DNA of 9,587 nucleotides from JBOGZI01 sp050697275 (GTDB lineage Bacteria; Actinomycetota; Thermoleophilia; Solirubrobacterales; 70-9): the NCBI GenBank assembly GCA_050697275.1, contig JBOGZI010000261.1:1-9587 (forward strand), given 5' to 3'. Below the pieces are notes generated by a model, which was not told where the DNA came from, ran no database searches, and saw nothing but the letters and a program-made list of their open reading frames with translations. Positions 8,063 through 9,587 of the stretch are shown in pieces. Position numbers and translations under genes: made by a program. Positions within the stretch are counted from its first letter, which is position 1. Each line of letters starts with the position of its first letter.

Positions 8063-8995
8063 TTAACTGCCGAGCCCCTCGGCTCCGGCCACGACTTCAA
8101 GAATCTCCTGGGTGATCTCGGCCTGCCGCACCCGGTTCATCTCCAGGGTGAGGTCGCTGATCACCTCCTTCGCGTTGTCGGCCGCGTTCCGCATCGCGGT
8201 CATCCGCGCCCCGTGCTCCGACGCGGTGGACTCGAGCAGCGCCCGGTAGACGTTGAGCTGCGCGTACTCGGGGATCAGCTCGGCGAGCAGCTCCTCTGGC
8301 TCTGGCTCGTACACCCAAAGCGCCCTGCGGTGGGCCTCCGCCAGCTCCTCGTCCAGGTCCTCCCCGGGGGGGGCCAGCTTCTCGACGCCCTCGCCGAAGA
8401 CGTCCGCCTGCTGGATCGGCAGCAGCGTCTGCCGGCGCACGTACTGGGTGAGCGGCGAGACGTAGCGGTTGTAGATCAGATCGACTCGGTTCAGGTCCTT
8501 GTCCACATAGGAGGCGACGAGCTCGTCGGCGATCTCGCGAGCATTGGCGAAGGCCGGTCTGTCCGTGAACCCGGTGTACTCCCCGCGCAGCTCCTCGCCG
8601 CGGAACCGCATCGTCGAGGCGCCGCGGCGGCCGACCACCGAGAACTCGACCTGCTTGCCCTCCGCGGAGAGCTGCCGCTGCAGCCGCACTCCCTCGCGGA
8701 TGATCTGCGAGTTGAAGGAGCCGGCGAGCCCGCGGTCACCGGTGACGAGCAGGATCCCGATCGTGCGCTGCTCCTCGTGCTCCTGGAGCACCGGAAGGTT
8801 GCGCGCCTCGGCGCCCGCGGCCTCCGCCACCTGGCGGGTCATCTTGCGCAGCGCCTGCGCGTAGGGCCGCAGGTTGTCGATCCGCTCCTCGGCCCGCCGC
8901 AGCCGCGCCGCGGCAACCATCTCCATCGCCCGGGTGATCTTCTGAACGTTCTTCACGCTCGAGATCCGGTTCTTCACCTCTTTGCGAGTGGCCAT
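8063..8995 (-). CDS. atpG: F1F0 ATP synthase subunit gamma
   Basis: A 310-residue central rotor shaft that turns within the alpha3beta3 head. The N-terminal helix contains ITRAMEMVAAARLRRA (20-35). The globular middle has TGDRGLAGSFNS (85-96). The C-terminal helix ends with ITQEILEVVAGAEG (294-307), matching the family signature except that the last position is Gly. Compared with E. coli gamma there are about 20 extra residues around 200-225 (an acidic Glu/Asp-rich insertion) just before the conserved WVYEPEPEELL. The ATG at 8995 is the only start after an in-frame TAG (9013-9011); GAGGA at 9004-9000 is its ribosome binding site, with a short four-base spacing. Unlike its neighbours it is preceded by a long structured gap. 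Confidence 0.97.
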   Translation of the reverse strand: MATRKEVKNRISSVKNVQKITRAMEMVAAARLRRAEERIDNLRPYAQALRKMTRQVAEAAGAEARNLPVLQEHEEQRTIGILLVTGDRGLAGSFNSQIIREGVRLQRQLSAEGKQVEFSVVGRRGASTMRFRGEELRGEYTGFTDRPAFANAREIADELVASYVDKDLNRVDLIYNRYVSPLTQYVRRQTLLPIQQADVFGEGVEKLAPPGEDLDEELAEAHRRALWVYEPEPEELLAELIPEYAQLNVYRALLESTASEHGARMTAMRNAADNAKEVISDLTLEMNRVRQAEITQEILEVVAGAEGLGS

Positions 8996-9014
8996 GGTGT
9001 CCTCGTGCCGCTAA

Positions 9015-9095
9015 CGCCTGTCGCGCGGGTGGCGCCGAGCACGCGTCCCCGCGCCCCTGCGCGGGTGCGCGTGCGCAGGCGACAGGACCCGCGCG
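9015..9095 (-). other. Large GC-rich hairpin filling the atpA-atpG gap
   Basis: Core stem: 9039-9054 pairs with 9059-9074 around a four-base loop, 16 positions with one mismatch (9047/9066) and one pair that is G-T on the plus strand (A-C in the transcript). An outer arm, CGCGCGGGT (9022-9030), pairs perfectly over nine bases with ACCCGCGCG (9087-9095). A competing eight-base pairing, CCTGTCGC (9017-9024) with GCGACAGG (9079-9086), shares bases with the outer arm, so two folds are possible. No U-tract follows, and the atpG ribosome binding site lies only about 11 bases beyond the structure. An mRNA processing or stability element, a partial terminator or a dispersed palindromic repeat are all possible. 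Confidence 0.6.
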
Positions 9096-9111
9096 CCGGG
9101 CGCTTGGTGGA

Positions 9112-9587
9112 TCATGCGGGCGCCGCCTCCTTCTCGGGCTCGGGAGAAGAGCGGGCGGGAGCGGCGCGCTCCTCCTGGGAGAGAATCCGGTCGGACTCGC
9201 CCTCCTCGAGGGGATTGCCCTCCTCGTCGAAGTCGGGCCCGAAGTCGTCGACGAACTCCTTGATCGCCGCCGACAGCGTCTCCTCGTCCTCGTCGGAGAG
9301 CTCGCCGCTCTCCTCGATCCCGTTGAGCAGCTCCGCGTTCTCCGCGTGGAGCCGCTCGAGCAGGCCCTGCAGGAAGTCCTGGACCCGCTCGGCCTTGATC
9401 CGGTCGAGGTGGCCGGCGGTGCCGGCGAAGATCGAGGCGACCTGATCGGACATCTTCAGCGCCTGGCGCTCCTTCTGGTTGAGCGCCTCGACCATGCGCT
9501 CGCCGCGGGCGAGCTGGCTCTGGGTCTCGGGGTCGAGCTCGGAGCCGAACTGGGCGAAGGCCTCCAGCTCACGGTACTGGGAGAGGT
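9112..9587 (-). CDS. atpA: F1F0 ATP synthase subunit alpha (partial, C-terminal 157 residues)
   Basis: The reading frame enters from the right edge and ends at the TGA at 9114-9112. The visible part starts LSQYRELEAFAQFGSELD, the standard C-terminal helical domain of alpha, continuing through LARGERMVEALNQ and QVASIFAGTAGHLD to about the position where E. coli alpha ends (near DDFGPDF). About 38 further residues follow, rich in Glu, Pro and Ala. Alpha carries the non-catalytic nucleotide sites of the F1 head; its Walker motifs lie outside the window. Mycobacterial alpha subunits also have a C-terminal extension, of about 35 residues, reported to suppress ATP hydrolysis. The tail here is similarly long but acidic in composition. 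The apparent ATG at 9495 is an internal Met, not the start. Confidence 0.96.
   Translation of the reverse strand, partial: LSQYRELEAFAQFGSELDPETQSQLARGERMVEALNQKERQALKMSDQVASIFAGTAGHLDRIKAERVQDFLQGLLERLHAENAELLNGIEESGELSDEDEETLSAAIKEFVDDFGPDFDEEGNPLEEGESDRILSQEERAAPARSSPEPEKEAAPA

Noticed and set aside
9015..9095. Intrinsic transcription terminator after atpA
   Set aside because: The hairpin is strong but no U-tract follows in the transcribed direction, and the essential atpG, atpD and atpC genes lie downstream in the same operon.

Overview
The window is high-GC DNA (about 70% by eye) and every gene I can support lies on the minus strand, so transcription runs from the high-coordinate end to the low. 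Gene content and style point to Actinomycetota: GTG starts, stop/start overlaps, C-terminal tails on the ATP synthase subunits, and an LCP-type wall-polymer ligase beside sugar-nucleotide genes. The C-terminal domain of the LCP protein resembles, from memory, proteins of Thermoleophilia (Solirubrobacterales/Gaiellales). The class-level placement is tentative; the phylum is fairly secure.

Right half (9587 to 6116): the distal part of an F-type ATP synthase operon in the usual order, atpA (C-terminal 157 codons only), atpG, atpD, atpC. atpG, atpD and atpC are tightly packed: 13 nt with a strong Shine-Dalgarno before atpD, and a one-base TAGTG overlap between atpD and atpC. By contrast 116 bp separate atpA from atpG, and that gap is filled by a strong GC-rich hairpin. 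Both alpha and beta subunits carry acidic low-complexity C-terminal tails, and gamma carries an acidic insertion.

Junction (6115 to 6006): 110 bp with no gene. It holds two overlapping, mutually exclusive inverted repeats and a possible -10 element placed so that the next gene would be read from a leaderless transcript.

Left half (6005 to 1): a second set of five genes that looks like one transcription unit. It comprises an M20-family metallopeptidase, a 691-residue LytR-CpsA-Psr (LCP) protein with an unusual acidic cytoplasmic N-terminus and an extra C-terminal domain, UDP-glucose 6-dehydrogenase, a sugar-1-phosphate nucleotidyltransferase with a left-handed beta-helix tail (mannose-1-phosphate guanylyltransferase-like), and a bifunctional phosphoglucose/phosphomannose isomerase cut by the window edge. 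Stops and starts overlap at three of the four junctions (GTGA, TGATG, ATGA). The three sugar genes would supply an isomerised hexose phosphate, an activated sugar (probably GDP-mannose) and UDP-glucuronate. The LCP protein would attach a finished glycopolymer to the wall. The simplest reading is a wall- or capsule-polymer module next to the ATP synthase operon. No mobile element, CRISPR array, RNA gene or clearly new system is visible; the points most worth checking are the LCP architecture, the atpA-atpG hairpin and the ATP synthase tails.
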